Below are positions 25,766 to 35,043 of a stretch of 64,000 nt of DNA, one piece after another. Source of the stretch: DATMXT01 sp963662765 (GTDB lineage: Bacteria; Bacillota; Clostridia; Oscillospirales; Feifaniaceae). The first letter of the stretch is position 1; the number at the start of each line of letters is the position of its first letter. The position numbers and the translations under genes were made by a program. Location: contig CAXXUP010000008.1 of NCBI GenBank assembly GCA_963662765.2, positions 558,001 through 622,000 on the forward strand. Reading direction: 5' to 3'. The notes under the pieces were generated by a model. The model saw only the letters and a list, made by a program, of their open reading frames with translations. It was not told where the DNA came from and made no database searches.

Positions 25766-25794
25766 ATTATACCACAATTTTTCCAGCTTGTCAA
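25766..25794 (-). promoter_or_regulatory. Consensus sigma-A promoter of the G5/3D gene
   Basis: TTGACA (25794-25789), 17-bp spacer, TATAAT (25771-25766): a perfect match. It leaves a leader of about 130 nt before the GTG, in which I recognise no known riboswitch. Confidence 0.88.
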
Positions 25795-25800
25795 AACAAA

Positions 25801-25826
25801 AAGCCGGGCGGCAGATTTGCCGCCCG
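25801..25826 (-). terminator. Terminator of the ZIP transporter gene
   Basis: 9-bp stem CGGGCGGCA / TGCCGCCCG with a 4-nt loop; read leftward it runs into GGCTTTTTG. Confidence 0.82.
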
Positions 25827-25848
25827 CATGTATGGAGCAATGGAAAGA

Positions 25849-26637
25849 TTAACCGAGGGCAACGTCGAGGATCATCATGAGGATAAAACCGGCCAGAACG
25901 CCGATGGAGGCAAGCCGCTTGTTGTCTTTGAAGGACTCGGGAATGAGCTCCGAGCAGACGACCGAGATCATGGCGCCAGCTGAAAAGGAGAGCACGGCAG
26001 GCAGCGCCGCCCGGGACGCTATGGCAAAGAGCACGCCGAAGACGCCGGCGACAGGCTCAACGAGGCCGGAGGCCTGCCCGATCATAAAACTCTTCAGACG
26101 GGAGGCGCCGGCACGGCGCATCGGCATGGCGACACAGGTGCCCTCCGGAAAGTTCTGGAGCCCGATGCCGAGCGCCAGCAGCATGGCGCCCGTGACAGAA
26201 GCGCCCGTAATGCCCAAGGCCGCGCTGCCGAAGGCCACGCCGACCGCCATGCCCTCCGGGATGTTGTGCATCGTCACGGCGGTTACCAGCAGCAGCGAGC
26301 TGCGCAGCGAGCCGTCGGCAGCCCGGGTGGCGGGAAGGCGCTCGAGCAGAACGTCGCTCGCCATCACAAAAAGCCCGCCTGCGGCAAAGCCGACGGCGCA
26401 GATGAGGGCGGCGTTGGCCCCAAGGTTGCCGGCCAGCTCAATGGCCGGCGCCAAGAGAGACCAGAAGGAGGCCGCGATCATGACGCCGGCCGAAAAGCCC
26501 ATCATGGCGTCCAGAAGGCGGCGGTTGACCGACTTGAAGAAAAACACCGGCGCAGCACCGGCGGCTGTCACCCCCCAGGTGAAGATGGTGGCCATAAGAC
26601 CTTGCATCACCGGAGAAAGTGATAAAAACCATTCCAA
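25849..26637 (-). CDS. ZIP-family divalent metal transporter
   Basis: About eight membrane segments. The two transport-site signatures are present: VTMHNIPEGMAVG in TM4 and LGIGLQNFPEGT in TM5, with SGLVEPVAG after them. ZIP proteins import Zn2+, Fe2+ or Mn2+. I choose the TTG at 26637 as start because G5 (26649-26645) lies 7 nt upstream, giving the usual 262 residues; the longer frame to 26730 adds an unrelated N-terminus. That ribosome site lies at the foot of a strong hairpin (next entry). Downstream of ilvE on the same strand. Confidence 0.85.
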   Translation of the reverse strand: MEWFLSLSPVMQGLMATIFTWGVTAAGAAPVFFFKSVNRRLLDAMMGFSAGVMIAASFWSLLAPAIELAGNLGANAALICAVGFAAGGLFVMASDVLLERLPATRAADGSLRSSLLLVTAVTMHNIPEGMAVGVAFGSAALGITGASVTGAMLLALGIGLQNFPEGTCVAMPMRRAGASRLKSFMIGQASGLVEPVAGVFGVLFAIASRAALPAVLSFSAGAMISVVCSELIPESFKDNKRLASIGVLAGFILMMILDVALG

Positions 26638-26687
26638 ATAAAAAACCCCCTGCGAACATAAGGTGTACTCCAACTTATGTCGCAGGG
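26636..26687 (-). terminator. Terminator-like hairpin overlapping the ZIP ribosome site
   Basis: On the minus strand a 15-bp stem with one bulged base (26687-26673 with 26661-26646, 11-nt loop) ends in G5 then T5-A-T3. It terminates the ilvE transcript or, if transcription passes, hides the G5 ribosome site of the ZIP gene. An upstream segment (26742-26731, ACCCCtcTGCGA) could pair with the same GC-rich 3' arm, so alternative folds are possible. Confidence 0.65.
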
Positions 26688-26766
26688 GAAATTTATGTGA
26701 CGGGAGAAGGCGTAAGAAACCGCCGATCAATCGCAGAGGGGTATTATGAGAAGGGGGAGCGCCCAG

Positions 26767-27830
26767 TCAGACCTTGAGGGTCCAGCCGAACTTGTCAGGC
26801 CGCTTGCCCCATTGGATACCGGTCAGTTCGTCGAAAATTTTCTGGGAAAGAGGGCCGGTTTTGGTCTTGTCCCCGCCGACTACCATGCGGCGGCCCTTGT
26901 ACACGAGTTCACCGATGGGGGAGATGACGGCGGCGGTGCCGACGCCAAAGACTTCTTCAAGGGTGCCGGCCGCATCGGCGGCCAGGAGCTCGTCAACCGT
27001 CAGTGCCCGCTCCTCGCAGGGGACACCCCAATCTCTTAAGATGGCCAGGATGGAGTCGCGGGTGACGCCGGGCAGGATGGTGCCGTCCAAGGGGGAGGTG
27101 TAGACCTTGCCCGCGATCTTGAACATGCAGTTCATGGTGCCGACCTCTTCGACTTTGGTGCGAGTGGCACCGTCAAGCCAGAGCACCTGAGCGCAGCCTA
27201 AGGCCTCTGCCTTGGTCTGGGCCAGCAGGGCGGGAGCGTAGTTGCCGCCGCACTTTGTGAAGCCGGTACCGCCCTTGACGGCCCGCACAAGCTCATCCTC
27301 AATCAAGATGCTGACCGGAGTCAGCCCGGTGCTGTAATAGGGACCTACGGGCGTCAGGATGATTAGAAACTTATAGCTTTTCGACGGGTGGACCGAGACG
27401 CTCGGCTCGGTGGCAAAGCAGAAGGGCCTGATATAGAGCGAGGTCTCTGGGGCGGTGGGTACCCATCCGCGGTCGACATCGACGACGGCCTTGACGCACT
27501 CCACAAAGACATCCTCCGGAATGGCGGGAATGGAGATGCGGGCGGCAGAGCCGTTGAAGCGGGCGGCGTTTTTATCCGGTCGAAAGAGCAGCACGTCGCC
27601 ATTTGGCGCCGGGTATGCCTTCATTCCCTCAAAGAGCTCCTGACCGTAGTGAAAGACCATGCAGGAGGGGTCAAGCGTTAAAGGCCCGTAGGGAATAATG
27701 GCAGGTTCACCCATGCGCCGTCAAAATAATCCATCACCAGCATGTGATCCGTGTAGTATTTTCCAAAGCCCAAAGCCGCGGGGTCGGGCTTTGGTTTCGG
27801 GGTCGAGTTTTTCTGAACCTCGATTTTCAT
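26767..27830 (-). pseudogene. ilvE: Branched-chain amino acid aminotransferase (IlvE) with a -1 frameshift near the N-terminus
   Basis: From ATG 27830 (GGAGGT 8 nt upstream) the first 40 codons give MKIEVQKNSTPKPKPDP ... MDYFDGAW, the usual start of the larger class of IlvE. The frame is then lost at GGG 27712-27710; adding one G restores AW-GEPAIIPYGPL and a 354-residue protein. The rest is intact: FHYGQELFEGMKAY, IRPF, and the PLP-lysine segment GFTKCGGNYA, then TILPGVTRDSIL. The enzyme makes Leu/Ile/Val from their 2-keto acids. The downstream part (ATG 27714) could be translated alone but would lack about 40 conserved residues. Confidence 0.82.
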
Positions 27831-28108
27831 AGGATGGCACCTCCACTCTAAAAATTAACAGTATTTTACCATTTAATCCGTTTTCTTACAATGGCAATAA
27901 TAAACAAACCTTGACAAAAGCGGATAGTCGGGGGGGAGTCCTGCGCGATGCATAGAATGTGCAGTCATTCGCTGGAGCCGGGAAAAATATGCACGCAAAT
28001 ACACTGTGCAAGCAATTGAAACCCCCAAGTAACCTGTGAAATGGGGCGGTTTTGTCGATGGGCGCCGAAAACCAGACAAGAAACTTTCCATCGGTTGACA
28101 TAATCTTA

Positions 28109-28138
28109 TGTGGAAAACTCTGTGAATAGTGTGGAAAA
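28109..28138 (-). promoter_or_regulatory. Cluster of three DnaA-box-like 9-mers
   Basis: TGTGGAAAA (28109-28117), TGTGAATAG (28121-28129) and TGTGGAAAA (28130-28138) match the reverse-strand DnaA box TGTGGATAA at 8, 7 and 8 of 9 positions, all in one orientation. They lie in the 552-bp spacer between ilvE and secA (27831-28383). That spacer otherwise shows the secA terminator, an isolated TTGACA at 28095-28100 without a -10, and no gene. Confidence 0.5.
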
Positions 28139-28256
28139 CTCGTTGATTGAGAGGTCAAAAGTGGACAAACCCTCAAACGGCGGGGCTTTTTATTATGCAG
28201 TATGAACCGGCGGAAATTTTTATGTTACCCGCAGATATATAGCCACCGGAAACAAA

Positions 28257-28283
28257 CGGCGCACGGCATACTGCCGTGCGCCG
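28257..28283 (-). terminator. Probable secA terminator
   Basis: Perfect 12-bp stem (CGGCGCACGGCA / TGCCGTGCGCCG) with a 3-nt loop, about 100 bp after the secA stop; leftward it is followed by TTTGTTT. Confidence 0.7.
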
Positions 28284-28383
28284 AAACAAGGTCAAAAGTG
28301 TCCAAATACACCAAAGATATTCCAAACATTCCGGTAAAAATTCCAGGTGAGACACCCGAAGTTAAAAATGTTAAGCTGCGCGG

Positions 28384-31116
28384 TTATCTGACGTTTTTTC
28401 CGCAGCATTTTTTGTACTTCAGTCCGCTGCCGCAGGGGCAGGGTTCATTGGGTCCGATCTTCTTTTTCTTGTTTTGAACTGTCTTTCCCTTGCCGTCTTC
28501 GGAGGAGGATTCACTTGGGCGCGCCACTTGTTCGCGCTTCGGAGCGGCCCCCTGCGAAATGCGCACGAGGTAGAGCTTGCGCACCGTATCCTCTTTGATG
28601 GCCTTTGTCATGCCGTCGAACATCTCGTAGCCTTCGAACTTGTACTCGATCACCGGATCCCTTTGACCGATGGCCCGCAGTCCGATACCGCGGCGCAGTT
28701 CATCCATGGCGTCGATGTGGTCCATCCACTTGCGGTCGACTTCGCCTAAGAGTACCACCCGTTCGACCTCCCGCATGATGGGCCCATATTCTTTCTCCTT
28801 GCGCTCATAGACCGACATGGCGCAGCGCATGAGGATCTCCTTTGCCCACGTGGGGGAGACCGTATCCATCTCCTCACGAGTGGTAACCGAAAGCTCGGTG
28901 CCGTTTAAGAAGAGCCCCTTAAACTCGGCTGCAAGGCCTGCAAGATCGTAATTTTCCGGGACGTCCCCAACCATGTGGGCGGCAATCTTCTCATCGATGG
29001 CATCCTCGATCATCTTGATGACCGAGGCACGGATGTCCTCACCGTCCAGAACTTTGCGGCGCTGCTCATAAATGACGCCACGCTGTTGGTTCATGACATC
29101 GTCGTACTGGAGCACATGCTTGCGGATATCGAAGTTGCGGCCCTCGACCCGGCGCTGAGCCGACTCGATGGAGCCCGACAGTATCTTGGCCTCGATGGGT
29201 GTGTCCTCGTCGATTTTGAGCGTCTCCATCATATTGATGAGCCGCTCGCCGCCGAAGAGTCGCATCAAGTCGTCTTCCATAGAAATATAGAAGCGGCTTT
29301 CACCGGGGTCGCCCTGCCGACCGGAACGGCCGCGCAGCTGATTGTCGATGCGGCGGGATTCATGCCGCTCGGTACCGATGATGAAAAGGCCGCCGGCGGC
29401 CTTGACAGCCTCAGCCTCCGGGATATACTCGGCCTTGAAGCGTAGCTCAAGCTCCGCAAAGGCGGCACGGGCATCCAGAATATTTTCATCCGTCGTCTCG
29501 TTGTGGGTGGTGGCAGCGTCGATGAGCTCTTCGGCATAGCCGAGTTTGCGCATTTCGGCTTTGGCCGCGTACTCTGCGTTGCCGCCCAATATGATGTCGG
29601 TGCCGCGGCCAGCCATGTTGGTGGCGATGGTAACGGCCCCGCGCTTGCCGGCCTGGGCGACGATCTCGGCCTCTTTTTCATGGAATTTAGCGTTCAGGAC
29701 GCTGTGGGGAATCCCCCGGCGTTTTAAGAGCGCCGACAGATGCTCCGATCGCTCAATGGAGATGGTGCCGACCAGTACTGGCTGCCCCTTGTCATGGCAG
29801 GTGATGATGTTCTCGATGACGGCTCTAAACTTGCCGGCCTCGGTTTTGTAGACGACGTCGGGGTGGTCGTCTCGGATCATGGGCTTATTGGTGGGCACGA
29901 CGACGACATCAAGCTTGTAGATCTCACGAAACTCGGTCTCTTCGGTGACTGCGGTACCGGTCATGCCGGAAAGCTTTCGATAAAGACGAAAGTAATTCTG
30001 GAATGTGATGGTGGCGAGCGTCCGGTTTTCCCGCTGGACGTTGACATGCTCCTTAGCTTCAATGGCCTGGTGCAGGCCCTCGGAATAGCGGCGGCCAAAC
30101 ATGAGGCGGCCGGTGAATTCGTCGACAATGATGATCTCGCCGTCCTTGACGACGTAGTCGACGTCCAACTTCATGATGCCCCTGGCCTTGATGGCTTGGT
30201 TGACATGGTGAAAGAGGGTGGCATTTTCGGGGTCCGAGAGGTTTTCGATGCCGAAATACTGCTCTGCCTTGCGGCGGCCCTTATCGGTCAGAGTGGCCGA
30301 GCGGGCCTTTTCGTCGATGATGTAGTCGGCGTCAATGTCGTCATTTTCGACCTTGGCGTCCTCCTCCAACACCTTGAAGGGCCGCATACGGGCCGTCAGC
30401 TCGTCGGCCTTCTCGTAGAGGTCGGTCGACTTGTCGCCGGCGCCCGAAATGATGAGCGGCGTCCTGGCCTCATCGACCAGAATGGAGTCGACCTCGTCGA
30501 CGATGGCAAAGGGGTGGCCGCGCTGCGCCATCTGCTCCTTATAGGTCACCATGTTGTCCCGCAGATAATCAAATCCAAACTCATTGTTGGTTCCATACGT
30601 GATGTCGGCCTGGTAGGCCGCTTTTTTCTCGTCCCCTGTCACCCCGTGGACGACAAGGCCGACTGAAAGGCCCATGAAGCGGTAGATTTTGCCCATCCAC
30701 TCGCTGTCGCGGCGGGCAAGGTAGTCGTTGACCGTAACGATGTGGACACTCTCGCCGGTCAGAGCGTTTAAGTAGGCCGGCAGGGTGGCGGCCAGCGTCT
30801 TGCCTTCACCGGTGCGCATTTCGGCGATGCGGCCCTGATGCAGCACAATGCCGCCCAAGACCTGCACCCGGTAGGGGCGCATGCCGAGAACCCGGGCCGC
30901 GGCCTCGCGGACTGCAGCGAAGGCGTCGGGCAGGATGTCATCGACGGTCTCACCAGCCGCAAGACGGTCTTTCAGAATCGGGGTCTGGCCTGCAAGCTCG
31001 GCGTCCGACATGGCGGCGTATCTGCCCTCGAGCGCGTCGACGCTGTCCGCGATTGCCGACAGCTTTTTCAGCTCGCGGTCGCTGTATGTTCCGAACACTT
31101 TATCAAAAAGTCCCAT
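28384..31116 (-). CDS. secA: Preprotein translocase ATPase SecA
   Basis: 910 residues. Motor that drives unfolded proteins with signal peptides through SecYEG, as needed by the many surface proteins here. Walker A MRTGEGKT (100-107), the VNDYLARRD stretch, AIVDEVDSILVDEARTPLI (DEAD-type Walker B), VGTISIERSEHLS, GRGTDI, GRSGRQGDPGESRFY, and the C-terminal zinc motif CPCGSGLKYKKCC, which binds SecB/phospholipid. AAAGGAG precedes the ATG. No frameshift or truncation seen. Confidence 0.98.
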   Translation of the reverse strand: MGLFDKVFGTYSDRELKKLSAIADSVDALEGRYAAMSDAELAGQTPILKDRLAAGETVDDILPDAFAAVREAAARVLGMRPYRVQVLGGIVLHQGRIAEMRTGEGKTLAATLPAYLNALTGESVHIVTVNDYLARRDSEWMGKIYRFMGLSVGLVVHGVTGDEKKAAYQADITYGTNNEFGFDYLRDNMVTYKEQMAQRGHPFAIVDEVDSILVDEARTPLIISGAGDKSTDLYEKADELTARMRPFKVLEEDAKVENDDIDADYIIDEKARSATLTDKGRRKAEQYFGIENLSDPENATLFHHVNQAIKARGIMKLDVDYVVKDGEIIIVDEFTGRLMFGRRYSEGLHQAIEAKEHVNVQRENRTLATITFQNYFRLYRKLSGMTGTAVTEETEFREIYKLDVVVVPTNKPMIRDDHPDVVYKTEAGKFRAVIENIITCHDKGQPVLVGTISIERSEHLSALLKRRGIPHSVLNAKFHEKEAEIVAQAGKRGAVTIATNMAGRGTDIILGGNAEYAAKAEMRKLGYAEELIDAATTHNETTDENILDARAAFAELELRFKAEYIPEAEAVKAAGGLFIIGTERHESRRIDNQLRGRSGRQGDPGESRFYISMEDDLMRLFGGERLINMMETLKIDEDTPIEAKILSGSIESAQRRVEGRNFDIRKHVLQYDDVMNQQRGVIYEQRRKVLDGEDIRASVIKMIEDAIDEKIAAHMVGDVPENYDLAGLAAEFKGLFLNGTELSVTTREEMDTVSPTWAKEILMRCAMSVYERKEKEYGPIMREVERVVLLGEVDRKWMDHIDAMDELRRGIGLRAIGQRDPVIEYKFEGYEMFDGMTKAIKEDTVRKLYLVRISQGAAPKREQVARPSESSSEDGKGKTVQNKKKKIGPNEPCPCGSGLKYKKCCGKNVR

Positions 31117-31193
31117 TCTATGCTCCTTTAAGCTCGCTTGCCCCGCTCTGCAGTGTCGGCGGACGCAAGCCGTTTTACAGTTTGACGCTATTT

Positions 31194-31204
31194 AGTATAT
31201 CACA
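31194..31204 (-). promoter_or_regulatory. Extended -10 promoter of secA
   Basis: TG-A-TATACT on the minus strand (TATACT at 31199-31194), about 80 nt before the secA ATG; no good -35 at normal spacing. Confidence 0.5.
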
Positions 31205-31315
31205 AAGCGGAAGGGATTTTTAGATAAATCGTTAACTTTTTAAAAGCCGTAACCGTTTGGACACCGTTCGTACAAATACCAAAAATATACTAATCGGGCA
31301 TGGAGGTGTCTCTTG

Positions 31316-32965
31316 ATGAATAAGAAAAAGAAAACCAGTGCCAAGGCCAGACGGTGGATGGCCATCGCCGGCGTTGCGGTGCTGATTGCCGGCGGCTCAG
31401 TCGTATATTATAAGAAGACAAAGGCGGCCGAAGCGGCCGGCACAGTCTACAACGCCGTCACCGTGACCAAGGGCGATTTGACCGCGGTCATTTCGAGCTC
31501 CGGCACGGTGGCGCCGATCGAACAGTACAATGTCGTGTCGCTGGTCACCGGCGACGTGCTCTCCGACAACCTGTCGGAAGGGGACGAGGTGCAGGGGGGA
31601 CAGATGCTCTACGAGATCGACCGGGCTGAGGCCGAGCGCAACATTCAGAAGTATGAAATTGCGCTGCAAAAGCAACAGATCTCAAACGATCAAACGCAGA
31701 GCAGTCTGCAAAACCGGTATGTCAAAGCGACGACGGACGGCGTCGTCACCGAGCTGTATGTGGATGAAGGGGACGAGGTGAACTCGGGAACCAAATTGTG
31801 TGAGATCACCGATTATGCGACCCTGACCGCCACACTGCCCTTCAACGCGTCGGACGCGGCCGGGATTTCGGTGGGGGACGCAGCCGAAGTTTGGCTTGAG
31901 GCAACCGGCGAGCGGGTGACGGGCACCGTCACCCGGGTGGCGACCGGCTCCTACATCTCGGGTACCGGTGTGCCGGTCTCGGATGTGACGGTCGAATTCG
32001 CCAATCCCGGCGCTGTTAACTCGGGGGCCGAGGTCAGCGTCATCACGGGGGGATACGCCTGTAACGACACGGGGGAGAGCGAAATCAGCGCCTGTGTTAC
32101 GATTACGGCAAAGACCTCCGGTACCGTCGCCGACCTTTCGGTGAACAAAGGCGACAACGTGACGACGGGCGAGCTGCTGCTGACGCTCGAGAGCGACACG
32201 GCCGAAGTCAACGGACTATCAAGTGAACTGAACCTCGAAAACGCACAGCTTGAGCTGCAGGACATGATCGACAAACTCGACGACTATACCATCACTGCCC
32301 CCATCGCTGGGACGGTCTTAACGAAGTCCTACAAGGCCGGAGACACCCTGGACGGAAACAAGACGACGTTGTGCGTTATTGCGGACATGTCGGCTTTGAC
32401 TTTTGAAATGTCCATCGACGAGCTCGACATCAAAGAGCTATATGTCGGCCAGAAGGTCATTGTCACGGCCGATGCGGCTGAGGGCGTTGAGTACGAGGGC
32501 AAAATCACCGGTATCAGCATCGTCGGCACCACGACTTCGTCGGTGACAACGTACCCCGTCACCGTCGTCATTGAGGATTATGACGGGCTGCTCCCCGGCA
32601 TGAACGTGACGGCCGATATCGTCTCGGCTGAAGCTAAAGATACCCTCATGGTGCCGGTGGCAGCGGTCACAAGAGGCAGTCTTGTGCGGGTCGACAAAGC
32701 GTCCGTTGACGAGGCCGACATCGTGCAGGAAGACGGCGATTACGCCTATATCAAGGTCACGACCGGCATTTCAACCGACGACTATATCCAGATAACGGAC
32801 GGCCTTGAAGAGGGCGACACGGTCTACATCTCCTCGGCATCTCAGACAACCGAGTCGACGGAAGAAGTGAACATGGGCATGATGGGTGGCATGACGACAG
32901 GCAGCAGCGGCGGACCTCCATCGGGAGGCGGTCCGTCGGGCGGCGGTACTCCGCCGGTCGGTTGA
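31316..32965 (+). CDS. HlyD/MacA-type membrane fusion protein of an ABC efflux system
   Basis: 549 residues: N-terminal membrane anchor (about 14-32 of MNKKKKTSAKARRW...), then biotinyl/lipoyl-like halves at residues about 55-100 (VSLVTGDVLSDNLSEGDEV) and again near 135-165 and 265-300, beta-barrel and membrane-proximal domains, and a flexible Gly/Pro/Met C-terminus (MGMMGGMTTGSSGG). ATG 31316 is 8 nt from GGAGGTG; a TTG at 31313 is too close. First gene of a four-gene operon with the ATPase, permease and an SLH protein. As in Bacillus YknXYZ, there is no outer membrane partner. Substrate unknown. Confidence 0.88.
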   Translation: MNKKKKTSAKARRWMAIAGVAVLIAGGSVVYYKKTKAAEAAGTVYNAVTVTKGDLTAVISSSGTVAPIEQYNVVSLVTGDVLSDNLSEGDEVQGGQMLYEIDRAEAERNIQKYEIALQKQQISNDQTQSSLQNRYVKATTDGVVTELYVDEGDEVNSGTKLCEITDYATLTATLPFNASDAAGISVGDAAEVWLEATGERVTGTVTRVATGSYISGTGVPVSDVTVEFANPGAVNSGAEVSVITGGYACNDTGESEISACVTITAKTSGTVADLSVNKGDNVTTGELLLTLESDTAEVNGLSSELNLENAQLELQDMIDKLDDYTITAPIAGTVLTKSYKAGDTLDGNKTTLCVIADMSALTFEMSIDELDIKELYVGQKVIVTADAAEGVEYEGKITGISIVGTTTSSVTTYPVTVVIEDYDGLLPGMNVTADIVSAEAKDTLMVPVAAVTRGSLVRVDKASVDEADIVQEDGDYAYIKVTTGISTDDYIQITDGLEEGDTVYISSASQTTESTEEVNMGMMGGMTTGSSGGPPSGGGPSGGGTPPVG

Positions 32966-32973
32966 CGGGCGGT

Positions 32974-33681
32974 GTGAAAAAAGTGGGAACCATTATCGAA
33001 TTTCGCAACATCTATAAAATTTATTCCATGGGGGATAACGAGGTCCGCGCCATCGACGGGGTCTCCTTCAAAATTGACGAGGGCGAGTTTGTCGCCATCG
33101 TGGGCCAGTCGGGCTCGGGAAAGTCGACCTGCATGAACATTATCGGAGCGCTGGACGTTCCGACCGAGGGGAATTGCCTCATTGACGGACAGGACATCTC
33201 GGAGTACACCGACGACGGGCTGGCCGAGCTGCGCAACCGCACACTCGGATTCGTGTTCCAACAGTACAACCTCATTCCGAAGCTCAACGTATTTGAAAAC
33301 GTCGAACTGCCCCTCATATACTCCGACCTGCCGCAGGAGGAGCGGGATGGCCGGGTGCGGGAGAGCCTTGAAAAAGTGGGGCTTTCCGATCGTACCCTAC
33401 ACATGCCGGCCCAGCTCTCGGGCGGACAGCAGCAGCGGGTCTCGATTGCGCGAGCCCTCGTCACCCACCCTTCGATCATCTTGGCCGACGAGCCTACGGG
33501 CGCCCTCGACTCCAGAACCGGACACGAGGTTTTGGGCTTTCTCAAAGAGCTCAACGCCGACGGCAAGACCATCATACTGGTCACCCATGACCAAGGCATC
33601 GCGGCCGAGGCGAAGCGGGTGCTTACCCTGTCGGACGGCAAGCTGATCGCCGACAGCCTGCAAAAGGAGGTGGGCGTATGA
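32974..33681 (+). CDS. MacB/LolD-type ABC transporter ATPase
   Basis: Complete nucleotide-binding domain: Walker A GQSGSGKST, Q-loop FVFQQYNL, signature LSGGQQQRVSIARAL, Walker B IILADEPTGALD and the switch histidine in LVTHD. The spacing and LADEPTGALDS are typical of MacB/LolD/FtsE-like exporters. The start is uncertain: a TTG at 32962 overlaps the preceding stop (TTGA), GTG 32974 and GTG 32983 are alternatives. Its stop overlaps the permease start by 4 bp. Confidence 0.9.
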   Translation: MKKVGTIIEFRNIYKIYSMGDNEVRAIDGVSFKIDEGEFVAIVGQSGSGKSTCMNIIGALDVPTEGNCLIDGQDISEYTDDGLAELRNRTLGFVFQQYNLIPKLNVFENVELPLIYSDLPQEERDGRVRESLEKVGLSDRTLHMPAQLSGGQQQRVSIARALVTHPSIILADEPTGALDSRTGHEVLGFLKELNADGKTIILVTHDQGIAAEAKRVLTLSDGKLIADSLQKEVGV

Positions 33682-35024
33682 CCGATACTGACATAGTGCG
33701 TGCGGACAACACCGGCGAGGCCGACAAAACGCAGTCCTGTGAACAAGGCACGTCTCATGCCGAAGGCGCCGGAAGCACCGGCGAGGTACAGACCGAAAAA
33801 AAGCATTCGTTTAAGCGACCGGCGCTGCATCGGCCGGCAGGCATGAAGTTTTCCCAGGCCATGAAGCTGGCTTTAAAGAGCCTTTCCGGAAGCAAGGTGC
33901 GCTCACTTCTAACCATGCTCGGCATCATCATCGGTGTGGCGGCGGTCATCGTGCTGGTCAGTCTCATCGGCGGCTTTTCAAATGACCTCTCCTCGACTTT
34001 CGAATCACTTGGGACCAACCTTGTCTCGGTCAACATCATGGGCCGGGGCGGCAATCTGCGGGTGGAGCCCGAGGACATGATCGAGCTCGCGGACGAAAAC
34101 CGTGATGTGCTGGCTTACTGTTCCCCCACCGTGACGGTTTCGGCCGACAGCATTAAGTACGGGGCGGAGGAGCTTGACACCACCACCATCACGGGCTGCA
34201 ACGAGGATTACCCCCTCATCAAAAGCTACACGCTTGCCTCCGGTCGGTTTGTCTGCTGGCAGGACGTGGAGTCCCGCAATAAAATCGTCGTCATCGGCAG
34301 CTATGTGGCACAGGAGTTTTTCGGAAACGAGGACCCCCTGGGCAGCGATATCAAAATTAACGGCGACCGGTATACGGTCGTTGGGGTCTTAAATGAGCTT
34401 GCCGACACCACCGAGAGTTCACAGGACGACGTCATCATCATGCCCTACACGGCGGCCCAGCGACTTTCGCGTTTTGGAATGGTGAACACCTATGTCATGT
34501 CCTCCACCTCGGCCGACACGGCCGAAGCAGCCATTTCAGTCATTGAAACCTATCTCTACAAAGTATTTTCAAACGAAGACTACTACAGAGTCACCAGCCA
34601 GTCCCAGATGCTTGAAATGGTGTCGGAATTGACCGGCACCCTGACACTGGTTCTGGTCGGCGTGGCCGGAATCTCACTCCTCGTCGGCGGAATCGGCATC
34701 ATGAACATAATGCTGGTGTCGGTCACCGAACGCACAAGAGAGATCGGCATCCGCAAATCGCTCGGAGGCAAGCGGCGGGACATCATGCGCCAGTTTGTCA
34801 TTGAAGCGGCCGTCACTTCGGCATCGGGCGGTATCATCGGCATCGTCGTCGGTGTTGCGGCAGCCTTCGCCGCCGGAAAGATTTTCGACATGTCGGTTGC
34901 CATCTCGGTCACGGCTGTCGTTATCGCATTTTCGGTGTCGGTGGCCATCGGCGTGGTATTCGGATATTTCCCGGCGGCCAAGGCGGCCAGCCTCAACCCC
35001 TTTGAGGCGCTGAGGTACGACTGA
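33678..35024 (+). CDS. MacB-type ABC transporter permease (FtsX/MacB_PCD)
   Basis: 448 residues: about 60 polar residues before the first membrane helix (LLTMLGIIIGVAAVIVLVSL), a large extracellular MacB_PCD domain (about 105-310), and three C-terminal helices in an FtsX domain containing GIGIMNIMLVSVTERTREIG. GGAGG precedes the ATG, which overlaps the ATPase stop. The N-terminal polar extension (EADKTQSCEQGTSHAEGAG) is longer than in most homologs. Mechanotransmission-type exporter with the two preceding genes. Confidence 0.9.
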   Translation: MTDTDIVRADNTGEADKTQSCEQGTSHAEGAGSTGEVQTEKKHSFKRPALHRPAGMKFSQAMKLALKSLSGSKVRSLLTMLGIIIGVAAVIVLVSLIGGFSNDLSSTFESLGTNLVSVNIMGRGGNLRVEPEDMIELADENRDVLAYCSPTVTVSADSIKYGAEELDTTTITGCNEDYPLIKSYTLASGRFVCWQDVESRNKIVVIGSYVAQEFFGNEDPLGSDIKINGDRYTVVGVLNELADTTESSQDDVIIMPYTAAQRLSRFGMVNTYVMSSTSADTAEAAISVIETYLYKVFSNEDYYRVTSQSQMLEMVSELTGTLTLVLVGVAGISLLVGGIGIMNIMLVSVTERTREIGIRKSLGGKRRDIMRQFVIEAAVTSASGGIIGIVVGVAAAFAAGKIFDMSVAISVTAVVIAFSVSVAIGVVFGYFPAAKAASLNPFEALRYD

Positions 35025-35043
35025 TTATAGGAGGAACAACAAC

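Noticed and set aside
29740..30666. 308-codon ORF antisense to secA
   Set aside because: Shadow of a conserved secA frame; no independent support.
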